Positions 1 through 5,189 of a DNA stretch of 5,199 nt are shown here, in pieces. A model generated the notes under the pieces. The model was not told the origin of the DNA. It saw nothing but the letters and a program-made list of their open reading frames with translations, and did no database searches. This DNA is from Spirochaetota bacterium (lineage in GTDB: Bacteria; Spirochaetota; JAGLSM01; JAKPMW01). The translations under genes and the position numbers were made by a program. The number at the start of each line of letters is the position of its first letter. Position 1 is the stretch's first letter. The DNA lies in NCBI GenBank assembly GCA_029548715.1, contig JAKPMW010000403.1, positions 1 to 5,199 on the forward strand, in the 5' to 3' direction.

Positions 1-699
1 GCACTCCAGCGGGAGAGCCCCGGTACCGCCGGGATCTACTGCGATTTTGCAATGCTGCATATCAGAAACGGCGCCTGGATGCGTGCCGCTCTCGAATTGA
101 AAAAGGGATGCCGACTCTATCCCGGAGACTACGAGATGCACTCCGAACTTGCGCGCTGCCTGCACCGTGTTGGCCGGCTGGAAGAGGCCCTCGAAGTCCT
201 GCGTTCGATGAAGGGGGATGCGCTTGGCAATCCGGCAGTACATGTCAACATGGGCAACATCCACATTCGTCTGGGCCGCAGTGTTGGCGCCATCCGTGCG
301 TTTCGCAGGGCACTTGAGTTGAAGGACGAGTACATTCCGGCACTGTTCAATCTGGCCACGGTGTACCATCAGGCCGGCAGTCTTGATTTTGCCGAACAGT
401 ATTATCGCAAGATATTGACCCTGGATTCCCGGCATGCCTGGTCCATGTATAATCTTGCCCTGCTGTATTATGAATCGGGTGATTATGCAACCGCGGTCCG
501 GATGCTGAAACGCTGTCATGACGAGAATCCCTCTTTCCAGCAGGCGATGAGAAATCTGCGCTTTATCAATCTGGCCCGGGTCTGTTTTCCAAACGAGGGT
601 CCCGAGGAGATCAAGTCCCGGAATGAACACGCCTGGTGGATCGGGGCTGCTTCAATCGGGATTGTGGTCATTTTTTCGATCGTCAAGGGGTGGTTTTGA
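1..699 (+). CDS. TPR-repeat protein with C-terminal membrane anchor, 5' end outside window
   Basis: The reading frame is open from base 1. The first internal ATG (position 52) has no Shine-Dalgarno sequence before it and falls inside a TPR-like helix, so the gene almost certainly starts upstream and is partial here. About five 34-residue tetratricopeptide units can be read in tandem. They show the usual pattern of small residues and aromatics, for example FNLATVYHQAGSLDFAEQYY and YNLALLYYESGDYATAV. After the repeats comes a charged linker (PEEIKSRNEHAWW) and then a hydrophobic stretch (about 18 residues, IGAASIGIVVIFSIV) ending in KGWF, which looks like a C-terminal transmembrane anchor. TPR arrays are protein-protein scaffolds, so this one probably faces the cytoplasm from the inner membrane, although topology is inferred. 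The partner is unknown. The next gene begins on the base after this stop codon, which suggests one operon and a joint role. Confidence 0.85.
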   Translation, partial: ALQRESPGTAGIYCDFAMLHIRNGAWMRAALELKKGCRLYPGDYEMHSELARCLHRVGRLEEALEVLRSMKGDALGNPAVHVNMGNIHIRLGRSVGAIRAFRRALELKDEYIPALFNLATVYHQAGSLDFAEQYYRKILTLDSRHAWSMYNLALLYYESGDYATAVRMLKRCHDENPSFQQAMRNLRFINLARVCFPNEGPEEIKSRNEHAWWIGAASIGIVVIFSIVKGWF

Positions 700-1233
700 A
701 TGGGACAGGACGAATCAGTCATGCATCTTGCCGAGGTCAACCGCATCCTTGGGGATGTGATGAAGGATGCCACGGCGACCAGTCTCCCGGATGACCGTTT
801 CAGGGCAGCACTTTCGGCACTGATCACCATGGATGATGAGGATGCTGCCGATGCTCTCGCAAGCGTGCTTGGTGCGATAAACCAGAAAAAAAACATTCAC
901 TTTCTGAACCATCTTCTCCAGCGGGCAGAGCCCTTTGTCAGACGCTGGCTGTTTTTTTTGCTTGATGAGCTGAATACCTCTCTCGAGATCTATTTTTCGG
1001 GAAACAACCTGAAGAGGGCCTTCAGGGTGCTTGAGATCATTGCGGGGTACAGTGATGCGCGGACACTGGCAATCCTGCAGATGTATATCGAAGGGTGCCG
1101 TGACACCCGGGTGGTCCGGATGCTGGATGAGTACCGCAAAAAGGCCGAGGACAGGATCTCGATGTGCATGAAACGGATCGAATACCTCGATGTTGATCCG
1201 ATCATTACGCATTATGAAGAATGGCAACTATAA
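700..1233 (+). CDS. Uncharacterised alpha-helical protein, 177 aa
   Basis: I do not recognise this family. The ATG follows the TGA of the TPR gene with no gap (TGAATG), and AAGGGG lies about nine bases upstream inside that gene. This start is therefore well supported and suggests translational coupling. The protein is predicted soluble, with no signal peptide or membrane segment. It is rich in leucine and in acidic and basic residues and reads as a chain of amphipathic helices. Blocks such as DRFRAALSALITMDDEDAAD, FLNHLLQRAEPFVRRWLFFL and AFRVLEIIAGYSDARTLAIL vaguely resemble HEAT or other alpha-solenoid repeats. The final third is strongly charged (DEYRKKAEDR). It carries two 8-base homopolymers, A8 at 886-893 and T8 at 952-959. 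The A-run forms an in-frame A_AAA_AAC heptamer. Function is unknown, but coupling suggests that it works with the TPR protein. It is real by position and reading frame; its role cannot be assigned. Confidence 0.8.
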   Translation: MGQDESVMHLAEVNRILGDVMKDATATSLPDDRFRAALSALITMDDEDAADALASVLGAINQKKNIHFLNHLLQRAEPFVRRWLFFLLDELNTSLEIYFSGNNLKRAFRVLEIIAGYSDARTLAILQMYIEGCRDTRVVRMLDEYRKKAEDRISMCMKRIEYLDVDPIITHYEEWQL

Positions 1234-1342
1234 ACGGGGCATCCCGTCAGAGCGGGTGTGGCGGGGGGTATCGGCCTGAGCCTGTTCCTCATACTGTGAC
1301 CAGCCGGGATGAGCAGGACCAGACAGGGAGAGGCAAGTCAGG

Positions 1343-1798
1343 ATGAGACGGAGTGACAGGGAGATTCATGAGAGGGCAGAAATCGAAGAGATTATCCAGC
1401 AGGCGGAGATTTGCCACCTGGCCATGGTTGATGGCGAGGAACCGTACATCGTGACCATGCATCATGGCTGGTACAAGGGCTCTCTGTATCTGCACTGTGC
1501 TTCAAGTGGAAAAAAGCTGGATATCCTTGGAAAAAATCCGGCGGTGTGCTTTACCGTGCTGGGTGGCTGGGCGACTACGCCGGGATTGAAAGCCTGTGAC
1601 TGGTCAGCACGGTATCGGAGCGTTGTCGGATTTGGCCGGGCCGAAATTCTTGTTTCCGCTGAGGACAAGCGGGCCGGGCTGGACCTGATCATGGCCCGGC
1701 ATGCAGCCGGCAGGCAGGTCTATGACGAAAAGGCACTTCAGGCTGTTACCGTGATTCGGGTCAATGTGACACGGATGACCGGCAAGGCCAAAGCGTAG
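1343..1798 (+). CDS. NimA-like pyridoxamine 5'-phosphate oxidase-fold flavoprotein
   Basis: This 151-residue protein matches the 5-nitroimidazole-resistance (NimA) branch of the pyridoxamine 5'-phosphate oxidase-like split-barrel family in length and motifs. It opens with MRRSDREI (family form close to MRRxDREI). It continues with an ICHLAMVDGEEPYIVTMHHG block at about 23-42, SLYLHCASSGKKLDIL at 47-62, NPAVCFTV at 65-72, and the characteristic ACDWSARYRSVVGFGRAE at 84-101. The C-terminus carries VIRVNVTRMTGK, the usual closing strand. Family members bind FMN or haem-like cofactors. True NimA enzymes reduce nitroimidazoles, but most relatives, including perhaps this one, have no known substrate. 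AGGGAGAGG ends nine bases before the ATG and fixes the start. The gene is separated from the upstream pair by about 110 bp and converges with the SrkA-like kinase, with 8 bp between stops. Family assignment is confident; in vivo substrate is unknown. Confidence 0.9.
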   Translation: MRRSDREIHERAEIEEIIQQAEICHLAMVDGEEPYIVTMHHGWYKGSLYLHCASSGKKLDILGKNPAVCFTVLGGWATTPGLKACDWSARYRSVVGFGRAEILVSAEDKRAGLDLIMARHAAGRQVYDEKALQAVTVIRVNVTRMTGKAKA

Positions 1799-1806
1799 CT
1801 GTACGA

Positions 1807-2835
1807 TCAATGATCCCCCAGATCAGGAAAATACGCGCTGTCGGGAAGAAGTTCGTCCGGGGCAGGCGGGCGGGCTGACAGGCCCTCCTCGGCAGTCCGG
1901 GTCTGCTCGATCAGGTCGCGTGTTTCCCGCTCCCACCAGGCGTCTGTGCCAAAATCGGGAAAGGCGCGTGTAAATGAGGGATCGTCCCTGCGCCGTGCGA
2001 TCCAGGCCGCATAGTGGACAAAGCGCATCCCGCGCAAAATTTCAATCAGCCGGAACCATGCCGGATCAAAATCGGCAAACAGGGTGTACCCTTCGAGAAA
2101 GGCAGCCCTCAGTCCAGCGGCTGCGTCACCGCGGTCAGGAAGCAGCATCCAGAGATCCTGCACAACAGGTCCGGTCAGGCAGTCATCAAAGTCCAGAAAA
2201 AAGATCTGTGAGCCATCGATCAACAGGTTTCCCGGATGGCAGTCACCATGGATACGTTGCATGGGCACACCTTCAGACCCGGTCCTGTAGAGCCCGGCAA
2301 TCCGCAGGGCCGCATCCCGGTAGGCGGTACGGCAGTGGGCGGGAATCAGCGGATCGAGTTCGGCCAGAGGCTGTTCGACAAAAGAACCGGCAGAAAGGGT
2401 CTGCCTGTGGGAAAAGCCACTCTTTGCACCTGCGGCATGCATCCGGCCCAGGAGGCGGCCGATATGGCGCATGCATTCAGCGTCTGGTTCTTCAAGTCCG
2501 CGGCCCCCTGTTTGTGGCCAGACAGCGTACAACAGCCCCTGATACTCGTGAAGGCTGCTGCCCTGTGAGACAAGGGGGGAACAGACGGGGATTTCGAGGG
2601 CTGCCAGTTCAAATAAAAACGCATGCTCTTCAAGAATCGTCTCGCGTGACCATCTTCCCGGACGGTAAAATTTGGCAACACAAAAGCTCGAGTCGGCAAG
2701 CATGACGCTGATAACCCGGTTTTCGAGACTGTTGCGCATCAAAAAGCGGCCGTCAGGCTGATAGCCGGCCTGCTCAAGCGCGGCGAGCATGATGTCCGGC
2801 GTCAGGCGGTAAAATGAGTCATTGGCAGCATGCAT
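1807..2835 (-). CDS. srkA: SrkA/YihE-family serine/threonine protein kinase (stress response kinase A)
   Basis: Read from the ATG at 2835 this is 342 residues, close to the roughly 328 of E. coli SrkA. It belongs to the aminoglycoside phosphotransferase-like kinase fold. ENRVISV leads to the ATP-binding lysine in VAKFYRPGRWS (K55) and the ILEEHAF helix. The catalytic loop HGDCHPGN gives D198 and N203, and the metal-binding DFDD starts at D215. The GPVVQDLWMLL block and the AWIARRRDDPSF tail segment are also typical. In E. coli the kinase counters reactive oxygen and MazF-linked death after envelope stress; the same role here is inferred. A start at 2985 would add 50 residues (392 in all), but these have no kinase homology, lack a Shine-Dalgarno sequence and are encoded across the hairpin-forming repeats. 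GGGGGA lies four bases before 2835. The acidic, proline-rich C-terminal tail is longer than in E. coli. The gene converges with the NimA-like gene. Confidence 0.92.
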   Translation of the reverse strand: MHAANDSFYRLTPDIMLAALEQAGYQPDGRFLMRNSLENRVISVMLADSSFCVAKFYRPGRWSRETILEEHAFLFELAALEIPVCSPLVSQGSSLHEYQGLLYAVWPQTGGRGLEEPDAECMRHIGRLLGRMHAAGAKSGFSHRQTLSAGSFVEQPLAELDPLIPAHCRTAYRDAALRIAGLYRTGSEGVPMQRIHGDCHPGNLLIDGSQIFFLDFDDCLTGPVVQDLWMLLPDRGDAAAGLRAAFLEGYTLFADFDPAWFRLIEILRGMRFVHYAAWIARRRDDPSFTRAFPDFGTDAWWERETRDLIEQTRTAEEGLSARPPAPDELLPDSAYFPDLGDH

Positions 2836-2865
2836 GGCTTCCCCCGCGCAAAGTATACTCATACC

Positions 2866-2910
2866 CGGGGGGATAAAAACATCCCCCCGATTCGACGAAC
2901 CGGGGGGATG
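2866..2910 (-). promoter_or_regulatory. Attenuator-like leader with two mutually exclusive hairpins upstream of srkA
   Basis: On the leftward transcript the arm CATCCCCCCG (2910-2901) pairs perfectly with CGGGGGGATG (2889-2880) around an 11-base loop, and TTTTT (2879-2875) follows at once. That is the form of an intrinsic terminator. A third arm, ATCCCCCCG (2874-2866), lies directly after the T-run and can instead pair over 9 bp with the same central arm CGGGGGGAT, destroying the first hairpin. The element ends about 30 bases before the srkA start at 2835, so it would sit in the srkA leader. Pairing is seen directly in the sequence; a role in attenuation is inferred. The T-run is short and interrupted, so read-through would be expected even without control. 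On the opposite strand the same repeats precede a small ORF. Confidence 0.5.
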
Positions 2911-2932
2911 ACCACAAAAAGGAGGATTGTGC

Positions 2933-3028
2933 ATGAAATGCGTACTGCCGCTTGCCGCAAACCTATATTGCAAGGTGTGTGCCATTACCGGGGAAATATC
3001 TTTAATATTATATCTTTATGAAATATAA
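2933..3028 (+). CDS. Possible 31-aa small protein with strong ribosome binding site
   Basis: AAGGAGGA (2919-2926) lies seven bases before this ATG, one of the best Shine-Dalgarno matches in the window. It is placed in the loop of a 5-bp hairpin (CACAA 2913-2917 with TTGTG 2927-2931). The ORF begins MKCVLPLAANLYCKVC, has three cysteines (3, 13 and 16, the last two spaced CxxC), and ends in a hydrophobic, AT-rich-encoded tail (SLILYLYEI) before TAA. No family is recognised. It is antisense to the srkA leader, and its 3' end runs into the AT-rich putative srkA promoter. That the ORF is so short, and that codon composition changes abruptly half-way, argue for caution. It could be a leader peptide, a small membrane peptide or chance. 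Confidence 0.25.
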   Translation: MKCVLPLAANLYCKVCAITGEISLILYLYEI

Positions 3029-3056
3029 CAAGATAGATTGAATCGTATTTCCCCGG
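2988..3056. repeat. 11-bp perfect inverted repeat flanking an AT-rich segment
   Basis: CCGGGGAAATA (2988-2998) and TATTTCCCCGG (3046-3056) are exact inverted copies separated by 47 bp that is almost all A and T. The arms enclose the best promoter-like hexamer for leftward transcription of srkA. They could be paired operator half-sites, the base of a long RNA hairpin or a remnant of a small mobile element. No target-site duplication is evident beside the arms, which counts against the mobile-element reading. Confidence 0.55.
3007..3012 (-). promoter_or_regulatory. Candidate -10 hexamer for srkA
   Basis: On the minus strand this reads TATAAT, a perfect match to the housekeeping -10 consensus, inside a strongly AT-rich block. 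No good -35 is found at 16-18 bp; the hexamers there (for example TATCTT or CTATCT) match only weakly. Transcription would start near 3000 and give a leader of about 165 bases containing the alternative hairpins. AT-rich DNA produces such hexamers by chance, so support is modest. Confidence 0.35.
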
Positions 3057-3121
3057 CCATGATAAACCTGCCGGCGGAATCTGTCAAACTGACACAGGGT
3101 GGGAAAAAATGCTGTTCTTTT

Positions 3122-3136
3122 GTGCCATAATGGCAC
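3122..3136 (-). terminator. Weak candidate terminator or operator just past add
   Basis: GTGCCA and TGGCAC form a perfect 6-bp inverted repeat with a 3-base centre, starting five bases beyond the add stop codon. On the add transcript it is followed by AAAAGAACAGC and then a run of six T (3109-3104), so the T-run is too far away for a classical intrinsic terminator. A second small dyad (TGTCA/TGACA, 3082-3094) follows. It may protect the 3' end or serve as a protein site. Confidence 0.3.
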
Positions 3137-3141
3137 GAATG

Positions 3142-4221
3142 TCAGCGGGCAGGCTCGGATTCGCGCAGGGCCGCATCAAAGCGGGCATCGTAGCGGGCGA
3201 TCAGGGTCTGGCGGACATCCTCGGGCTGGAAGGCACCCTCCAGGCTGTACCTGTTGATGGTGCGGAGGTCTTCTATGCCAAGGCCGTACAGATGTGTTGC
3301 ATGGGTGTAGTCGTCATTCAGATCACTTTGCTGGATCTGGGGATCGTCCGAGTTGAGGGTGACACGCACACCGTACTTGTAAAACTTGGGGAAGGGGTGC
3401 TTCTTCAGGGTCTGGACTGTGCCGGTCTGGAGGTTGCTTGTGAGGCATTGTTCGAGCAGCGTTTTGCGTTCGAGGATCAGCTCCATGGCGGCTTCGTCCT
3501 CAATGGTCCGTACCCCGTGTCCGATACGGTGGGCGTCAAGATCACGCACGGCGGTTACCACGCTTTCGGGTCCGCGAGCCTCTCCGGCGTGGATGGTTGA
3601 CTTGAAGCCGGTACGCTCGTACAGGCCCTTGAATACAGAGGTGAAGAGTTCGGCCGGGTAGTGGCTTTCGTCTCCGGCCAGGTCAATTCCCACGACACCG
3701 TGCTCAAGATAGGGCTGGCAGACCTTGATATAGCGCTTCATTTCGTCGGCATCAAGCTTTTCACGTCCGAGCGTGACGAGAAATGCGATGACTATCCCGG
3801 TTTCGTCTGCAGCCTGCCTGGCTCCCTCGATCACTGATTCGATCACCGCTTCAATGGCAAAACCGCTTTTGCGGGCATAGTGCTCGGGAGAAAAGCGCAT
3901 TTCGAAGTACATGATGTTTTCTTTGGCGGCATCAACCACGGCCTCATAGGCAACTCGCCGCGGGTCATCCAGGGTTGAATACCAGTCGGCCCTGAATTTG
4001 GAAAGAAAGGTCAAAAAGTCGGGCAGATCGTGTTCGGTCATCTGGACGACCCGGCGGAAGGCCTCGACATCGTCCAGGGGAAGATCAACCAGATTGCGCT
4101 TTCGTGCAAGATCAAGCAGGGTTTCAAGTCTGAAGGCACCTTCGAGATGCCTGTGCAGCTCAACCTTGGGGAGGGCCCGGATGATATCAGGGGTGGGCCC
4201 CTTAGGCTTGTTCTTGTGCAT
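3142..4221 (-). CDS. add: Adenosine deaminase
   Basis: This 359-residue protein converts adenosine (and usually deoxyadenosine) to inosine with release of ammonia, in cytoplasmic purine salvage. All catalytic and zinc-binding positions of the amidohydrolase-fold family are visible: H23 and H25 in PKVELHRHLEG, GIDLAGDES in the middle, STIHAGEA with H211 and proton-relay E214, RIGHGV with H235, and NSDDP with D292 and D293. Spacing from H211 to D293 is the same as in the mammalian enzyme (H214, E217, H238, D295, D296), so the active site appears intact. Length is typical. AGGA (4230-4233 on the complement) precedes the ATG by eight bases, and no other start is needed. The gene lies 109 bp downstream of the DUF3108 gene on the same strand, with a strong dyad in its leader. 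The related adenine deaminases share this fold, so adenine cannot be excluded as substrate by eye. Confidence 0.95.
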   Translation of the reverse strand: MHKNKPKGPTPDIIRALPKVELHRHLEGAFRLETLLDLARKRNLVDLPLDDVEAFRRVVQMTEHDLPDFLTFLSKFRADWYSTLDDPRRVAYEAVVDAAKENIMYFEMRFSPEHYARKSGFAIEAVIESVIEGARQAADETGIVIAFLVTLGREKLDADEMKRYIKVCQPYLEHGVVGIDLAGDESHYPAELFTSVFKGLYERTGFKSTIHAGEARGPESVVTAVRDLDAHRIGHGVRTIEDEAAMELILERKTLLEQCLTSNLQTGTVQTLKKHPFPKFYKYGVRVTLNSDDPQIQQSDLNDDYTHATHLYGLGIEDLRTINRYSLEGAFQPEDVRQTLIARYDARFDAALRESEPAR

Positions 4222-4237
4222 GCGTTCGGTCCTGTGT

Positions 4238-4257
4238 GGAACGGTCCAGACCGTTCC
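4238..4257. promoter_or_regulatory. 20-bp dyad in the add leader (candidate operator or RNA hairpin)
   Basis: GGAACGGTC and GACCGTTCC are perfect 9-bp inverted arms with a 2-base centre, ending 16 bases before the add ATG and 4 bases before its Shine-Dalgarno sequence. As DNA it has the size and symmetry of a dimeric repressor site. As RNA it forms an 8-bp stem with a 4-base loop directly before the ribosome binding site. No T-run follows it in the leftward direction, so it is unlikely to be a terminator for the DUF3108 gene. The regulator is unknown. Confidence 0.5.
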
Positions 4258-4330
4258 GGATATCTGCTCTTACTCTTATCGAACAGACAGGGACAAAGCT
4301 TGAACAAAACATGACACGAGACAGATCACG

Positions 4331-5098
4331 TCATTTCCCCCGGGTGACTTTTACGAGGCTGCCCACGATGTCGATATCGTAGCCGTAGACCTTGAAGGTA
4401 CCAACGGTAATTGAAACCGGGATGCGATTGGCATCATCCGTCATCCGGACACGGACACTCTGACCACCAAGCTGCTCGTAGAGCAGGGTTGGGACACTGC
4501 GGTTTCCGACTGTCAGGGGTGAATCGCGCCGGACTGCGATGTTTGCGGCCTTGACGCCCTGCCTGTTGTCGACCAAGTAGTCGGCCGAGAGGAGGGTGCC
4601 CGGCTGGGCCTGTCTGGCACGGACGAAATAGACAAGGGACAGGATGTCAAGTGTGGCACGCTGCAGGGGAATCCGGACCCCAGCGGGATTGCGCTTGTCA
4701 CGGTAGAGGGCGGTTTTCGAGTTCTGGTCGATGTCGATGGTGACCTTGTCGGTCCACGAACCTTCCTGGATATCCTTGTAGACCCGCACGGGGAGGAGTG
4801 TTTCGGGATCCATCCAGACGTGGATGACGTCGTGCAGGCTGTAGTTGAATGTGGCCTTGATCGAATCGAGTGATTTTGTGTCCGCCACGGCGTGGAGCAG
4901 GCGCCGGCCGTTGAGGGTAACCGGGCCGGTAAAGGTCATGTCCTGATACCCGACGTGCAGACCGAAGACCTTGATCTGGAAGCGGATGGTTTCACCAGGT
5001 GCAAACGGAAGGGTTTGTCCTGTCAGGCTGCCGGTCGGGAGGGACAGAAGGACAATGAGGGCAAGGAGAATCAGAGAAGCTGTCTGGCGGGATTTCAT
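4331..5098 (-). CDS. DUF3108-family exported protein
   Basis: The 255-residue product begins MKSRQTASLILLALIVLLSL, a classical signal peptide with a basic n-region and leucine-rich core, probably cleaved somewhere around residues 24-28. The mature part is predicted periplasmic (or lipid-free envelope) and mostly beta-strand. It fits the DUF3108 family. The family's N-terminal GE-x-hydrophobic strand appears as PGETIRFQIKVFGLHVG (34-50). A DILSLVYFVRARQ segment corresponds to the DxLSxxYxxR block, and the TDDANRIPVSI block (220-230) matches the (T/S)DDxxRIPV signature. Members are of unknown function; some are encoded near lipopolysaccharide or envelope genes. AGGAG lies eight bases before the ATG and a consensus-like promoter lies further upstream. 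It is the first gene of a possible two-gene unit with add, 109 bp downstream. Confidence 0.85.
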   Translation of the reverse strand: MKSRQTASLILLALIVLLSLPTGSLTGQTLPFAPGETIRFQIKVFGLHVGYQDMTFTGPVTLNGRRLLHAVADTKSLDSIKATFNYSLHDVIHVWMDPETLLPVRVYKDIQEGSWTDKVTIDIDQNSKTALYRDKRNPAGVRIPLQRATLDILSLVYFVRARQAQPGTLLSADYLVDNRQGVKAANIAVRRDSPLTVGNRSVPTLLYEQLGGQSVRVRMTDDANRIPVSITVGTFKVYGYDIDIVGSLVKVTRGK

Positions 5099-5101
5099 GA
5101 A

Positions 5102-5184
5102 AGTGACTCCTGTTCACTGGGGGACGAGTGTGCTACATTATACCATACGTGGATATATAACAATAAAGTCTCCAAGGAGTCACT
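5102..5184. repeat. 10-bp inverted repeat carrying the ribosome binding sites of two divergent genes
   Basis: AGTGACTCCT (5102-5111) and AGGAGTCACT (5175-5184) are exact inverted copies. Each copy contains the Shine-Dalgarno AGGAG of the gene reading away from the centre: the DUF3108 gene to the left and the partial gene to the right. Both mRNAs would therefore carry the same 10-base segment AGGAGTCACT just before their start codons (3 and 5 bases before, respectively). Confidence 0.5.
5137..5166 (-). promoter_or_regulatory. Candidate promoter of the DUF3108 gene
   Basis: The minus strand carries TATAAT (5142-5137), a perfect -10 hexamer, with TTATTG (5166-5161) 18 bp upstream as a partial -35 match. 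TTGTTA is a better hexamer but lies only 15 bp away. The inferred start near 5130 gives a leader of about 30 bases with the AGGAG site near its end. Spacing to the gene and AT-rich context both fit a housekeeping promoter. Confidence 0.55.
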
Positions 5185-5189
5185 CCGCC

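Larger units (their letters stand above)
2836..3141. other. 306-bp structured gap between srkA start and add stop
   Basis: This is the longest stretch without a confident gene. It is not featureless. From left to right it holds three copies of a 9-mer forming alternative hairpins (2866-2910), a short rightward ORF with a strong ribosome binding site (2933-3028), an AT-rich block with a leftward -10-like hexamer (3007-3012), an 11-bp perfect inverted repeat around that block (2988-2998 and 3046-3056), a small TGTCA/TGACA dyad (3082-3094), an A6 run (3104-3109) and a GTGCCA/TGGCAC hairpin (3122-3136) just past the add stop. The base composition shifts sharply within it, from runs of G and C to nearly pure A/T around 2994-3030. 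I see no transposase, attachment site or RNA gene in it. Confidence 0.7.

Noticed and set aside
715..1227. A 170-codon minus-strand frame opposite the uncharacterised gene.
   Set aside because: The plus-strand gene has the ribosome binding site and the coupling to its neighbour; the antisense frame shows neither and has no recognisable domain.
1234..1247. ACGGG/CCCGT hairpin just after the stop of the uncharacterised gene as a terminator.
   Set aside because: The stem is only 5 bp with no T-run after it, which is background level in GC-rich DNA.
1221..1346. A 41-codon rightward frame from ATG 1221 whose TGA overlaps the NimA-like ATG (ATGA).
   Set aside because: The overlap is attractive, but the frame starts inside the upstream gene with no good ribosome binding site and encodes a low-complexity Gly/Arg/Ser/Thr-rich peptide resembling no known protein. 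Most likely chance.
1974..2705. A 243-codon plus-strand frame opposite the SrkA-like gene.
   Set aside because: It is antisense to conserved kinase motifs, its composition (rich in Arg, Ser, Gln, Pro) is typical of a shadow frame, and no ribosome binding site is seen.
3121..3146. TGGCAC motifs suggesting a sigma-54 promoter near the add stop.
   Set aside because: On neither strand does the GC element fall at the required distance from the GG element, and no suitably placed gene follows on the plus strand.
3109..3600. A long plus-strand frame (163 codons) opposite add.
   Set aside because: It lies wholly antisense to a gene with an intact active site. Such mirror frames are common in GC-rich coding DNA, and it has no recognisable domain.
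4258..4330. A separate promoter for add between the DUF3108 stop and the dyad.
   Set aside because: A GATAAG hexamer is present, but TTGTTC and TTGTCC lie at 21 and 10 bp from it, outside the accepted spacing, so no promoter is claimed.
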